From DASSUW01 sp963792385 (GTDB taxonomy: Bacteria; Actinomycetota; Thermoleophilia; Solirubrobacterales; Solirubrobacteraceae): a stretch of 64,000 nucleotides of DNA. The position numbers were made by a program, and so were the translations under genes. Below the pieces are notes generated by a model. The model was not told the DNA's origin. It did no database searches and saw nothing but the letters and a program-made list of their open reading frames with translations. Below, piece after piece: positions 40,425 to 49,604 of the stretch. Numbering within the stretch: the stretch's first letter is position 1; the number at the start of each line of letters is the position of its first letter. Where the stretch lies: the NCBI GenBank assembly GCA_963792385.1, contig CAWBVZ010000012.1, positions 682,001 to 746,000 on the forward strand, in the 5' to 3' direction.

Positions 40425-41462
40425 TCAACCCGCGCGCCGGCACTCCACGACGACCTTCCCGAACTGCGAGCCGGACTCGAGCCGCTCGAACGCGCGCTCG
40501 ACGTCGGCGAGCTCGTAGGTGCGGTCGACGACGGGCACCACGGCGCCGGACGCGATCAGCTCCATCACGCGATCGAAGTCGGGCCTGCCGCCGAGCGGCG
40601 CCCCCACGATGCGCCCGTGACGCTGGTAGAGCTCGCGAATGCTGATGTCGGGCTTGTCGCCGCTCGTCGCGCCGCAGATCGCGACCGCTCCGCCCGGCGT
40701 GAGGCTGCGGATGCTCTGACGCCAGGTCGCCGCGCCCACGCTGTCGATGACCAGGTCGATCCCGTGCCGGTCCGTGACGTCCCACGCCCAGTCGTCGATG
40801 CCGCCGGCGGAGTGGTCGAACCCGGCCACGGCGCCGAGGTCGAGTGCGCGCCGCAGCTTCCAGTCGTGCCCGCTCGTGACGTACACGCGAGCGCCCATCG
40901 CTCGGGCCAGGAGCAGTGCTGCCGTGGCGACGCCGCCGCCGGCGCCGATCACGAGCACCCGCCGGCCGACCGCGCAGCCGCCGGCCTGCAGCATCCGCCA
41001 CGCCGTCGTGTAGGCCGCCGGCACGGCGGCGGCCGCCACGTCGTCAAGCCCGTCAGGGACGGCGTGCAGGTTCTCGGCCGGCACCGTGGCGTACTCCGCG
41101 AGGCCGCCCCAGCGCTGCTCACCGAAGACGCCGTAGGCGGCACACATGGACGCCTCGCCGGCGTGGCAGTACCGGCAGGCGCCGCAGCTCAGGCCGGGGT
41201 AGAGGATCACTCGATCGCCCCCCGCCCAGCCCTCGACGCCGGCGCCGAGCGCGTCGATGCTGCCGGCCACGTCGCCGCCCGAGACGTGCGGAAGGGTCAC
41301 GGGCCGGATCCCCGGTCCCTCGAGTCCCTCGCGGACGAAGACGTCCATGCGGTTGAGGCCGACGGCGGCGACGCGGAGCCGCACCTCGCCGGTCGCCGGC
41401 TCGGGGACCGGCACGTCGTCGAGGGCCGCGCGCCCTGGGGCGCTGACGACGTAGGCGCGCAC
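40425..41462 (-). CDS. MDR zinc-binding alcohol dehydrogenase/quinone oxidoreductase
   Basis: A 345-residue medium-chain dehydrogenase with both domains. The structural-zinc loop is intact (GLSCGACRYCHAGEASMCA, four cysteines), and the Rossmann loop is VLVIGAGGGVATAALLLA. The catalytic zinc ligands are partly unusual: the N-terminal Cys is replaced in GLNRMDVFVREG, typical of quinone-oxidoreductase-like members that keep only structural zinc. The GTG at 41460-41462 overlaps the CapA stop (TAGTG). Substrate unknown; it is in the peptide-utilisation operon. Confidence 0.9.
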   Translation of the reverse strand: MRAYVVSAPGRAALDDVPVPEPATGEVRLRVAAVGLNRMDVFVREGLEGPGIRPVTLPHVSGGDVAGSIDALGAGVEGWAGGDRVILYPGLSCGACRYCHAGEASMCAAYGVFGEQRWGGLAEYATVPAENLHAVPDGLDDVAAAAVPAAYTTAWRMLQAGGCAVGRRVLVIGAGGGVATAALLLARAMGARVYVTSGHDWKLRRALDLGAVAGFDHSAGGIDDWAWDVTDRHGIDLVIDSVGAATWRQSIRSLTPGGAVAICGATSGDKPDISIRELYQRHGRIVGAPLGGRPDFDRVMELIASGAVVPVVDRTYELADVERAFERLESGSQFGKVVVECRRAG

Positions 41463-42553
41463 TAGGCGGCCACCGCGGCGGAGAAGTCGGCGGTCAGCGC
41501 CTCAGCGGCGACGCGCACGTCCGTCCCGAGGTCCCCCGACAGCCCGACCAACCGCTCCGCGATGCGGTCGAAGACCTCTCCCTCCGCGAGCATCGGGACG
41601 CCGTCATCGTCGACGGTCACCGGGGTGAGGCGCATCGAGTAGCCGCCGTCCGTCGCGATCTCGAGCGTCGCGATGAACGAGTCGGGCGACACCATCGCGA
41701 GCAACGGGCGCAGATCCTCTGGAACGACGCTGCGGTCCATCAGGTCGACGAGCGTGCCGGGGCTGTAGACGATCGCCTTGCCGCGGTAGCTCTCGATTCC
41801 GAGCGGGCGGTGCGGATGCGCCCCGACCACGATGTCGGCGCCGGCGTCAATGAGCGCGTGGCCGAGCGGACGCTGGTACTCGGCGAGGCCCTCGCTCAGC
41901 CCGCCGCCCCAGTGGACGAGTGCGACGACGAAGTCGACCTGGTCGCGCAGCCGTCCGACCTCCTCGCACGCCGCAGCGAGGTCCGCGGCCTCAACGTGGG
42001 ACCGGACGGCCGGGGCCGAGGCGGGCTCCTCCATCAGCAGGAGCGCGTTGACCTCGTAAGACGTGTGGACGTGCAGCGGCGCAAGCCCGGGCCGCCCTGG
42101 GCCGGCGGCGGCGCCCGTCGGCAGGCATGCGGTCCATGCCGTGACGCCGACATGCCAGCCCGACCGCTCGAGCACGACGGGTGCGATCGCCTGCGCGAGG
42201 TCGGCGCCTCCGCCAACCGGCCGGATGCCGGCAGACTCGAGTGCCGCGATCGTGTCGAAGAGCCCGGTCTCGCCGTAGTCGGTGCCGTGGTTGTTGGCGA
42301 CCGAGATGACGTCGAACCCGAGCTGCGCGTAGTCGGTCGCCTCGGCCGGATCGGCGCGGATCGTGATCAGCTTCTCGCGCGGGTAGCCGCGCGTCGTCAG
42401 CACGCCGTCCATGTTGCCGACGGCGAGGTCGGCGGCGGTGAGCACGCCGGCCACGCCCCCGAGACCCACGCTGACCGGCTCGCCTCCGCGGAACAGACGC
42501 CGCCCGGGCATGACGTCGCCGATCGCGGCCAGCGTGAGCCGGTTCCGCGGCAT
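41462..42553 (-). CDS. CapA/PGA-capsule-type metallophosphatase-like protein
   Basis: A 363-residue protein of the CapA family with a metallophosphoesterase-like fold: IGDVMPGRRL at the start, VISVANNHGTDYGETG in the middle, VVALVHWGG and VVGAHPHRPLG near the end, where the Asp, Asn-His and His-x-His positions form the metal site. CapA proteins take part in poly-gamma-glutamate capsule anchoring, but many family members lie outside capsule operons and their reaction is unknown. No signal peptide is seen, so it may act in the cytoplasm. It overlaps the M28 peptidase stop by one base (TGATG). Confidence 0.88.
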   Translation of the reverse strand: MPRNRLTLAAIGDVMPGRRLFRGGEPVSVGLGGVAGVLTAADLAVGNMDGVLTTRGYPREKLITIRADPAEATDYAQLGFDVISVANNHGTDYGETGLFDTIAALESAGIRPVGGGADLAQAIAPVVLERSGWHVGVTAWTACLPTGAAAGPGRPGLAPLHVHTSYEVNALLLMEEPASAPAVRSHVEAADLAAACEEVGRLRDQVDFVVALVHWGGGLSEGLAEYQRPLGHALIDAGADIVVGAHPHRPLGIESYRGKAIVYSPGTLVDLMDRSVVPEDLRPLLAMVSPDSFIATLEIATDGGYSMRLTPVTVDDDGVPMLAEGEVFDRIAERLVGLSGDLGTDVRVAAEALTADFSAAVAA

Positions 42554-44286
42554 CAGGCGACGCTCCGCGCGGCCTCCGTCGCGTTCTCGAGCGCACGATC
42601 GAGCCGGTTGCGCACGCGCACGAGCTCCGTCCGCACGACGCCGTCGGGCACCGTCCCGATCGCGTCCGCAGCGGCCGCGAAGTCCGGCAGCAGCGGGATG
42701 TGGAGGGCAGGGTCCTGTCGGTACGGGCCGTTGCTCGTGTACAGCACGCGCACGAGCTCGCGCCCGATCCGCAGCAGCGCGTCGTTCACCGGTCGCGCCG
42801 CTTCGACCGTGCCGGCGGGCGGCGCGGCGTAGAGGGTCTCGAGTGCCTCCTCCAGCTCCCGCAGCCGCGCGTCCGTCCCGTCGAGGTCGACGAAGCCGTC
42901 CAGCCGTTCGCGCAGCGCCGCCAGCGTGGCCTCGATCTGGCTTACGGTGGCGCGGAAGTCGAGCGGGTGGACCGGGAGGTTGGCCGCGCGGAACGCGGCG
43001 CCCGTGTACAGCCGGATGTCGCGTAGCAGCCGGTCACGGTCGGCGATGTCGAGCGTGTCCGCCTCGGTGTGCCACTCGATGTTCCCGCCGCAGCCGCCGA
43101 CCGCGTAGTAGCCCTTCTGCTCGCGCAGCGGCGCGGGCATCGTCGAGCTGAGCATGAAGAACGTCGACACCCCGAGGTTGTTGAACGAGATGTCGCCCGC
43201 GCGCAGCGGCTCGCGTCCCTCGGACGGCTGCCCCGTGAAGTCACGGATCGCGTCCTTGGCGAACGCCTCGGCCTCGGCCATCCAGTAGACGTCCTCGAAG
43301 ACGTCGGCGTCGCGACAGCCCGGCGAGTCGCAGTTGATGTGACACACGCAGTTGCGCTCGAGGTCGAGCGCGAACTCGTCCGCGAACCAGGTGGAGCCGG
43401 CGTAGCGGCCGTGCGAGTGCCCCGACCACCAGGCGACCCGCACGCTGCGGGTGAGCGCGTCGCGATGCTCGTGCAGGGTGCGCGCGAGCTCGACCAGCGT
43501 GGCGTCGCCGGTCGCGTTGTCGCCGACACCGACATGCCAGGAATCGAGGTGCCCGTGGACGAGGACGAAGCGGTCGGGCTCGACCTGCCCGCGGATCTCG
43601 GCCACCACCACCGGGATCTTGCGCCAGCGGGTCTCGTGGCGGGTCACGAGCGTCGCCTCGAGGTCGGCGCCGGCGATCCGCTCGATCAGGCGGTCGCCGT
43701 CCTCGCGGGCGATCGAGGCGACCGGCATCGTCGGCTGCTGGTGCCAGGTCGAGAGGTCCGGCGAGCCCCAGATCGGCGTGCAGATCCCCTCGTGGATCCA
43801 CTTGCCGGGCGCCACGGCGACGACGCCCAAGGCGCCGCGCGCCTCGAGGTCGTTGATGCGGCCGGGCATGGGGAAGCCCTCGGTGACGACGATCTTGCCG
43901 GCGACGTCTGTATCGCCATGCGAGGCGGAGAACAGGTCGTTGACCGACTTCGCGTGACCGGCGTGCTCGTAGACGATCGGCGCCGTCAGGCCCTCGTCGG
44001 GCGTCGAGGTCGCCATGCTCGGCGTCTTCGCCCGGATCTCGATCCCGTCGACGGTCAGCGACGCGCCGCGGGGGAGGCTGATCAGCAGCTCGGGCTCGTG
44101 GACGGTGTGGGGGATGCCCAGTGCGTCGAGCCGGCGGGTGATGCGGCCGACGGCCTCGCGCTCTTCGTCGGTGCCGGACTCGCGCACCAGCGTCGAGAAC
44201 TCCTCGACCAACGCCCAGGCGTCGTCGACGCGCACGGTCGCGACGACCTGCTCCTCCCGGTCCACGCCTGCTGATCGGATCGCCAT
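42553..44286 (-). CDS. M28 family metallopeptidase
   Basis: A 577-residue cytoplasmic-looking peptidase (no signal peptide). The catalytic region has VLVHGHLDSWHVGVGDNATG, with His and Asp ligands in H-x-D and the G-x-G-D-N-A-T-G block of M28. Further on are NCDSPGCRD and HTEADTLDIADRDRLLRD, with the last ligand His in WHTEAD. An inserted PA-like domain occupies about residues 110-215 (IVVTEGFPMPGRINDLEARG). M28 enzymes remove N-terminal residues or cleave dipeptides. The ATG at 44284-44286 has AAGGGAG seven bases upstream, which decides the start. It is the first gene of the leftward operon, divergent from the tandem Lrp regulator. Confidence 0.9.
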   Translation of the reverse strand: MAIRSAGVDREEQVVATVRVDDAWALVEEFSTLVRESGTDEEREAVGRITRRLDALGIPHTVHEPELLISLPRGASLTVDGIEIRAKTPSMATSTPDEGLTAPIVYEHAGHAKSVNDLFSASHGDTDVAGKIVVTEGFPMPGRINDLEARGALGVVAVAPGKWIHEGICTPIWGSPDLSTWHQQPTMPVASIAREDGDRLIERIAGADLEATLVTRHETRWRKIPVVVAEIRGQVEPDRFVLVHGHLDSWHVGVGDNATGDATLVELARTLHEHRDALTRSVRVAWWSGHSHGRYAGSTWFADEFALDLERNCVCHINCDSPGCRDADVFEDVYWMAEAEAFAKDAIRDFTGQPSEGREPLRAGDISFNNLGVSTFFMLSSTMPAPLREQKGYYAVGGCGGNIEWHTEADTLDIADRDRLLRDIRLYTGAAFRAANLPVHPLDFRATVSQIEATLAALRERLDGFVDLDGTDARLRELEEALETLYAAPPAGTVEAARPVNDALLRIGRELVRVLYTSNGPYRQDPALHIPLLPDFAAAADAIGTVPDGVVRTELVRVRNRLDRALENATEAARSVA

Positions 44287-44318
44287 CACTTCTCCCTTGA
44301 CGGATTTCAGCATAAAAT

Positions 44319-44345
44319 GTTGCAGACGAGCCGGAAACTTGCAAC
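44319..44345. promoter_or_regulatory. Inverted repeat between the divergent M28 and Lrp genes
   Basis: GTTGCA (44319-44324) and TGCAAC (44340-44345) form 6-bp arms around a 15-base AT-richer spacer, in the 68-base gap between the M28 and Lrp start codons. The spacing of about two turns suits an Lrp-type dimer or octamer and would let the tandem Lrp regulator control both operons. A TTGACG element at 44297-44302 may be part of a rightward promoter. Confidence 0.5.
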
Positions 44346-44354
44346 GATCCCGCC

Positions 44355-45365
44355 GTGGACGAACTTGATCGTCAGATCGCGGTCGCCCTACAGCTGAACG
44401 GCCGCGCCACCTGGCGCCAGGTAGCGAAGGTGGTGGGGACGTCCGAGTCGACGGTCGCGCGGCGCGGGCGCCAGCTGCTGGAGGAAGGCCTGGTGCGCGT
44501 CACCGGACAGCCCGACCCCGCGCGGACCGGGCTCGGCTATCCGGTCCTCGTCCAGCTCACCTGCGAGGCCGGCGCCGTCAAGCGGGTCGCGCGCAGCCTC
44601 GCCGAGCGCCCGGACGTGCGCTTCCTCGCCCTGGTCACCAGCACCTTCGACATCATCCTCGAGCTGATCGTCCCCTCGCGCGCCCGCCTCGCGCGCATCC
44701 TGGTCGACGAGTTCAGCGCGATCGAGGGGATCACGAGCACGACGACCGACGCGGTCATGCGGACGTTCAAGACGTCCTACGACTGGAGTCGAGAACTGCT
44801 CGACGAACAGGGCATCGACCCATCGTTCGGCGCCGAGTTGCGCCCGCGGCCCGACGCCGCGTCGCCGACCGCGCTCGACGAGACGGACCTGCAGCTGATC
44901 CAGCTCCTGCGCGAGGACGGCCGCCGGACATACGCCGAGCTCGCCCAGGCCGTCGCCACCAGCGAGTCGATGGTGCGCCGGCGGGTGTCGGCGCTCGTCC
45001 AGCAGGGCGCGCTCGCCTTCGCGACGCTGGTCTCCCCGCGAGCGCTCGGCTTCGAGATCGAAGCCTTCGTCCTGCTGCGCGTGAACCTCGGCGAGCTGGA
45101 GCAGATCGCCTCCGAGCTCGCCGCCCGCCGCGAGGTCCGCTACCTGTCGGCGACGAGCGGCTTCAGCGACCTCGCCTGCGAGGTCATCCTGCGCTCGCCC
45201 GACGACCTCTACGAATTCACGACGCGGGTGCTCGGCGGGCTCGCCGGCGTCCAGCGGGCCGTGATCTCGCACGAGCTGGTCACGGTCAAACGCGCGTACA
45301 TGGAGGTGGCGTCCAGCTTCTGGGAGAGCGCGCCCTCGGGCTCCGCGCCCGAGGCGCACTGGTGA
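44355..45365 (+). CDS. Tandem Lrp/AsnC regulator (two HTH-RAM units)
   Basis: A 336-residue fusion of two Lrp/AsnC units. Unit 1: LDRQIAVALQLNGRATWRQV and STVARRGRQLLEEGLVRV, then a RAM domain (FLALVTSTFDIILELIV). Unit 2 from about residue 175: DETDLQLIQLLREDGRRTYA and SMVRRRVSALVQQG, then YLSATSGFSDLACEVIL. Single polypeptides of this kind replace the normal dimer, giving fixed asymmetry, as in actinobacterial regulators of amino-acid and peptide catabolism. The GTG at 44355 is used. It sits between the divergent peptidase and transporter operons and is the likely regulator of both. Confidence 0.9.
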   Translation: MDELDRQIAVALQLNGRATWRQVAKVVGTSESTVARRGRQLLEEGLVRVTGQPDPARTGLGYPVLVQLTCEAGAVKRVARSLAERPDVRFLALVTSTFDIILELIVPSRARLARILVDEFSAIEGITSTTTDAVMRTFKTSYDWSRELLDEQGIDPSFGAELRPRPDAASPTALDETDLQLIQLLREDGRRTYAELAQAVATSESMVRRRVSALVQQGALAFATLVSPRALGFEIEAFVLLRVNLGELEQIASELAARREVRYLSATSGFSDLACEVILRSPDDLYEFTTRVLGGLAGVQRAVISHELVTVKRAYMEVASSFWESAPSGSAPEAHW

Positions 45366-45422
45366 CCGCACGCGAGGGCGGCGAGCGGATCTGGATCACG
45401 TAGACGAGGGAAGGGGATCGCG

Positions 45423-47006
45423 ATGGCTGAGGGGCAGCGGAGGGACATGGATCGCCGGACGTTCGTGCGAGGGGCGGGCTCGCTCGGCGCGCTCGGCGTC
45501 ACCGGCGGGCTGGGGTCGCTGCTCGCGGCCTGCGGCGGCGGGTCGGAGTCGTCGACATCAACGAGCCCGGCGGGGGGCAGGCCGGTGCCCGGCGGCCGCG
45601 CGGTGCTCGCGACGGTCGACAAGCCGGTCAACCTGGACGGTCACGACGGCCAGCTGTACTCGTCGATCCAGGTGTACCAGAACATCTACTCGTCGCTGAT
45701 CTACATCGACGAGGACTTCAAGTACCAGCCCGGCCTGGCGGCGAGCTGGACCCAGGACGACGCGAAGACGTGGACGTTCGACCTCGTCGACAACGCGGTG
45801 TGGCACAACGACGAGCCGTTCACCGCCAAGGACGTGGTCTTCAGCTTCCAGCGTCTCAAGGAGCACCCGATCGGCTCGTTCACGGCCGCCGTCGACCGGG
45901 CCGAGGCGCTCGGCCAGCACAAGGTCCGGCTGCACCTGAAGTCGCCCTACGGCGCGCTCGAGCCGTTGCTCGCCGGCCTCGTCTCGATCATGAACGAGAA
46001 GGCGGTGACGGATAACGACCCGAAGCTCAAGCCCGTCGGGACCGGGCCGTACCGGCTCGCGGAATGGGTCCAGGACGACCACCTCACGCTCCAGAAGTGG
46101 GACAAGCACTACAAGACCGACAAGCCGGTGCTCGACGAGATCGTCTTCAGGGCGATCGGTGACGACAGCGTCCGGCTCACCGGCCTCCAGACCGGCGAGC
46201 TGAACTGGATCCAGCGCGTGCCGGGGCAGCGGGTCGAAGAGCTGTCCACGTCGAACGAGCTCGCCAGCTCCGAGGGGCGCGCGTACAACCCCGAGATGAT
46301 CATGTTCAACTGCACGAAGCCGCCGTTCGACGACGTGCGGGTCCGGCAGGCGGTCGCCTGGGCGATCGATCGCAAGGAGCTCGTGGACCTCGTCTGGTAC
46401 GGGACGTCGGTCGCCGCCACCGAGGCGACCGCCAAGCCCAGCCCCTGGTACACGGGCGCCGATCCCTACGAGAGCGGTCCCGACCTCGACAAGGCGCAGG
46501 CGCTGCTGCGCGAGGCCGGGATCACCGATCGGCTGAAGGTCAACTTCGCCGGTCAGCCGCAGGTCGCGACCCAGATCCGTGAGGCGCAGATCATCCAGGC
46601 CCAGCTCAAGAAGATCGGGATCGATCTCAACATCCAGCGCTTCGAGCCGGCCCAATGGTTCGAGCAGCTCGCCACCAAGAAGTACGACATGACGACGACG
46701 TACTTCAGCGCGACGTTCGACCCGGCGTTCGTCTACGGGATCGTCACGCGCACCGGGGGGTCGTTCAACTTCCCCGGCTACGCCAACAAGCAGACCGACG
46801 CGCTGATCGACCAGTTCGTCTTCGAGGGCGACCAGGACAAGCGCAAGCAGGTCTATCCGGACCTGGTGACCCGGATCGCCGAGGAGGCGCCGATCCTGTT
46901 CCTGACCAACGAGATCCAGCGGTACTGGACGCAGCCGAAGTTCCATGGGCCGGCGCCGCTGCCGACGCTCGAGATCCGCGCGGAGGAGATGTGGCGGACG
47001 TCATAG
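45423..47006 (+). CDS. Peptide-type ABC transporter substrate-binding lipoprotein
   Basis: A 527-residue SBP_bac_5 protein. The N-terminus carries a Tat-type twin-arginine signal (MDRRTFVRG, Arg11-Arg12) and ends in a lipobox LLAAC with the lipidated Cys37, so it is exported folded and anchored outside. The mature part has the family blocks PGLAASWTQDDAKTWTFDLV, VGTGPYRLAEW and VRQAVAWAIDRKELVD. Members bind di- or oligopeptides, nickel or sugars; with five peptidase-like genes linked, a peptide-like ligand is most likely. The ATG at 45423 follows GGGAAGGGGATCGCG. Its last bases overlap the first permease gene by 16. Confidence 0.92.
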   Translation: MAEGQRRDMDRRTFVRGAGSLGALGVTGGLGSLLAACGGGSESSTSTSPAGGRPVPGGRAVLATVDKPVNLDGHDGQLYSSIQVYQNIYSSLIYIDEDFKYQPGLAASWTQDDAKTWTFDLVDNAVWHNDEPFTAKDVVFSFQRLKEHPIGSFTAAVDRAEALGQHKVRLHLKSPYGALEPLLAGLVSIMNEKAVTDNDPKLKPVGTGPYRLAEWVQDDHLTLQKWDKHYKTDKPVLDEIVFRAIGDDSVRLTGLQTGELNWIQRVPGQRVEELSTSNELASSEGRAYNPEMIMFNCTKPPFDDVRVRQAVAWAIDRKELVDLVWYGTSVAATEATAKPSPWYTGADPYESGPDLDKAQALLREAGITDRLKVNFAGQPQVATQIREAQIIQAQLKKIGIDLNIQRFEPAQWFEQLATKKYDMTTTYFSATFDPAFVYGIVTRTGGSFNFPGYANKQTDALIDQFVFEGDQDKRKQVYPDLVTRIAEEAPILFLTNEIQRYWTQPKFHGPAPLPTLEIRAEEMWRTS

Positions 47007-47941
47007 CCCGACGCATCCTGCTGGCGATCCCGATGCTGATCGGGATGTCGGTGATCGTGTTCCTGATCGTCCACCTGGTGCCGGGGGATCCCGCCACGGC
47101 GGTGCTGGGGCTCAACGCGACGCCCGAGCTGGTGGCGAAGCTGCGGACCGATCTCGGCCTCGACGAGCCGCTCATCACCCAGTACGTAACCTGGTTCGGC
47201 AACGTCCTGACCGGCGACTTCGGGCAGGACTACTCGAGCGGCGCGGAGATCTCCGACCTGCTCTCGCAGCGGCTGCCGGTGACGATCGAGCTGGCCGTCG
47301 TGGCGATCGCGATCGCGGTCGGCATCGGCATCCCGCTCGGCGTGGCCGCGGCGGTGTGGCGGGGGCGCACGCCGGATGCGGCAGCCCAGGGCGTCAGCAT
47401 GGTCGGCATCTCGGTGCCCGACTTCTGGGTCGGCATCATGCTGATCCTCGTGTTCGCGCTCGGCGCGGGCCTGCTGCCGTCCTCGGGCTGGGTGTCGCTG
47501 AGCGAGGACCCGGTCGAGAACCTGCGCCACGTCGCGCTGCCGGCACTCGCGCTGGGGCTCGGCTTCGCGGCGGTGCTCATCCGCGTGACCCGGGCCGCGA
47601 TGCTCGACGTGCTCTCGCAGGACTACATCCGCTTCTGCCGCGCGAAGGGGCTCTCCGAGTCGAAGGTGATCCTCAAGCACGCGCTGCGCAACGCGGCGAT
47701 CCCGATCACGACGGTGGTCGGGATGCAGGCGGGCTACCTGCTCGGCGGCGCGATCGTCATCGAGCAGGTGTTCTCGCTGCCCGGCGTCGGCCGGCTCGTG
47801 CTCGACGGCGTGCTGCAGCGCAATTACCCGGTCGTCCAGGGCGCGGTGCTCGTGGTCGGCGTGATGTTCATCGCCGTCAATCTCGCGGCGGACGTCCTCT
47901 ACGCCGTCCTCAATCCGAGGCTGCGCAGGTCCTCGGCGTGA
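46991..47941 (+). CDS. Dipeptide/oligopeptide ABC permease, DppB-type
   Basis: A 316-residue inner-membrane permease with six predicted helices. The N-terminal VIARRILLAIPMLIGMSVIV and the HLVPGDPATAV loop are diagnostic of DppB/OppB. The EAA-type loop is RFCRAKGLSESKVILKHALR. It pairs with the DppC-type protein. The GTG at 46991 has GGAGGAG directly upstream; the frame begins 16 bases before the previous stop. It brings the bound peptide through the membrane using ATP hydrolysed by the two ABC proteins. Confidence 0.93.
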   Translation: MADVIARRILLAIPMLIGMSVIVFLIVHLVPGDPATAVLGLNATPELVAKLRTDLGLDEPLITQYVTWFGNVLTGDFGQDYSSGAEISDLLSQRLPVTIELAVVAIAIAVGIGIPLGVAAAVWRGRTPDAAAQGVSMVGISVPDFWVGIMLILVFALGAGLLPSSGWVSLSEDPVENLRHVALPALALGLGFAAVLIRVTRAAMLDVLSQDYIRFCRAKGLSESKVILKHALRNAAIPITTVVGMQAGYLLGGAIVIEQVFSLPGVGRLVLDGVLQRNYPVVQGAVLVVGVMFIAVNLAADVLYAVLNPRLRRSSA

Positions 47942-48816
47942 CCGCCGTCGCTCACGACGTCGAGCCGGCGGTTCCTGCCGCTGCGGGCAGCCGCGGGCGC
48001 CGCCTGAACGGCCGCCTCCGGCTTGGCTTCGGGCTGCTCGCGCTCGTCCTGGTCGTGGTCGTCGTCGGTCCGCTGATCTCGCCGTACGAGACCGACGAGA
48101 TCGCGGCGGCAGACGCGCTGACCGGGCCGAGCTCGGCCCACTGGCTCGGCACCGACAACTTCGGGCGCGACATGTTCGTCCGCATGGCGGTCGGCTACCG
48201 GATCTCGCTCGAGGTCGCGGTCAGCGCGGTTGCCATCGGTCTGCTGGCGGGCGTGCCGCTGGGGCTGCTGGCGGGGTACGGCCGCGGTGTCGTCGACACC
48301 GTCATCATGCGGCCGCTGGACGTGCTGATGGCGTTCCCGGCGATCCTGCTGGCGATCACCGTGATGGCGATCTTCGGGTCCGGCCTCGGCGTGCTGATCG
48401 TCGCCATCGGCATCGTCTACGTGCCGATCGTCGCCCGCGTCATGCGCGCGTCGACGCTCGAGACCTCGCAGCAGCTGTTCGTCGAGGCTGCCCGCGCGCG
48501 CGGCGCTTCGCGACGGCGCGTGCTGCTGCGGCACGTGCTGCCCAACAGCATCGGCCCGGTCGTCGTGCAGGCCTCGATCCTGCTCGGGATCGGCGTCCTG
48601 CTCGAGGCGGCGCTCTCGTTCATCGGCCTCGGCGTCCAGCCGCCGACGCCGTCGCTGGGCGTGATGCTGGCCGAGGGCCGGGACTTCATGGCGACGTCGA
48701 CGTGGATCGTCGCGGTCCCGGGCGTAGCGATCGCGGTGCTCGTCCTCACCTTCAACCTGATCGGGGACGGCCTGCACTCGTGGCTCGACCCGCGCGGGAA
48801 GTCGAGGCTGCGGTGA
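47938..48816 (+). CDS. Dipeptide/oligopeptide ABC permease, DppC-type
   Basis: A 292-residue permease with six membrane helices. GTDNFGRDMFVRMAVGYRIS near the N-terminus and the EAA loop FVEAARARGASRRRVLLRHV are the DppC/OppC signatures. The C-terminus ends NLIGDGLHSWLDPRGK. The GTG at 47938 overlaps the preceding stop (GTGA). It forms the translocation pore with the DppB-type partner. Confidence 0.93.
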   Translation: MTAVAHDVEPAVPAAAGSRGRRLNGRLRLGFGLLALVLVVVVVGPLISPYETDEIAAADALTGPSSAHWLGTDNFGRDMFVRMAVGYRISLEVAVSAVAIGLLAGVPLGLLAGYGRGVVDTVIMRPLDVLMAFPAILLAITVMAIFGSGLGVLIVAIGIVYVPIVARVMRASTLETSQQLFVEAARARGASRRRVLLRHVLPNSIGPVVVQASILLGIGVLLEAALSFIGLGVQPPTPSLGVMLAEGRDFMATSTWIVAVPGVAIAVLVLTFNLIGDGLHSWLDPRGKSRLR

Positions 48817-49604
48817 CGCCGCTGCTCGAGATCCGCGACCTCACCGTCCGCTACGGCGACACGACCGCGGTCAGCGGTGCCTCGCTGACGCTCGAGCGCG
48901 GCGACGTCCTCGGCCTCGTGGGGGAGTCGGGCTCGGGCAAGACGACGCTCGGCACCACGGTGCTCGGGCTGCTGCCCGACTCGGCCGTGGTGGAGGGCGA
49001 GGTGCGCTTCGAGGGACGCGACATGCGCGCGCTGTCCGGGCGCGAGGCCCGGAAGTTGCGCGGCCCGGAGATCGCCGCCGTCTTCCAGAATCCCGGGACG
49101 GCGCTCGATCCCGCGTACACGATCGGCGACCAGATCGTCGAGGTGTTCCGCGCCCACCGCCGGATCTCCCGTCGCGAGGCGCGCGTGGAGGCGCTCGCCC
49201 GGCTGCGCGAGGTCGGTATCCCCGCGCCCGAGGAGCGCATGAAGGCGTATCCGCATGAGCTCTCAGGCGGGATGAACCAGCGCGTGGCGATCGCGATCGC
49301 GATCGCGCTCAACCCGACGCTGCTGCTGGCGGACGAGCCGACCTCGGCGCTCGACGTGACCGTGCAGGCGCAGATCCTGCACCTGCTGCAGGCGATGATC
49401 GCCGAGCACGCCGGCGCGGTGCTGCTGATCAGCCACGACCTCGGCGTGGTGGCGCAGCTCGCGAATCGCGTGGCAGTGATGTACGCCGGCGAGATCGTCG
49501 AGCAGGCGCCGGTGCGGGAGCTGTTCGCGCAGCCCCGCCATCCCTACACCGTTCACCTGCTGGACTCGCTGCCGGGCCGGACGCGCGTGGCGGGACGGTC
49601 GTGA
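48813..49604 (+). CDS. Dipeptide/oligopeptide ABC ATP-binding protein, DppD-type
   Basis: A 263-residue ATPase with Walker A GESGSGKTTL, Q-loop AVFQNPGTALDP, signature LSGGMNQR and Walker B LLLADEPTSALDV, followed by the switch His in LLISHDLGV. The C-terminal extension normally seen in DppD (with a cysteine-containing loop) is short here: it ends at SLPGRTRVAGRS, so the usual 320-residue length is not reached. Start GTG at 48813 (GTGA overlap). It powers the transporter with the DppF-type partner. Confidence 0.93.
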   Translation: MTPLLEIRDLTVRYGDTTAVSGASLTLERGDVLGLVGESGSGKTTLGTTVLGLLPDSAVVEGEVRFEGRDMRALSGREARKLRGPEIAAVFQNPGTALDPAYTIGDQIVEVFRAHRRISRREARVEALARLREVGIPAPEERMKAYPHELSGGMNQRVAIAIAIALNPTLLLADEPTSALDVTVQAQILHLLQAMIAEHAGAVLLISHDLGVVAQLANRVAVMYAGEIVEQAPVRELFAQPRHPYTVHLLDSLPGRTRVAGRS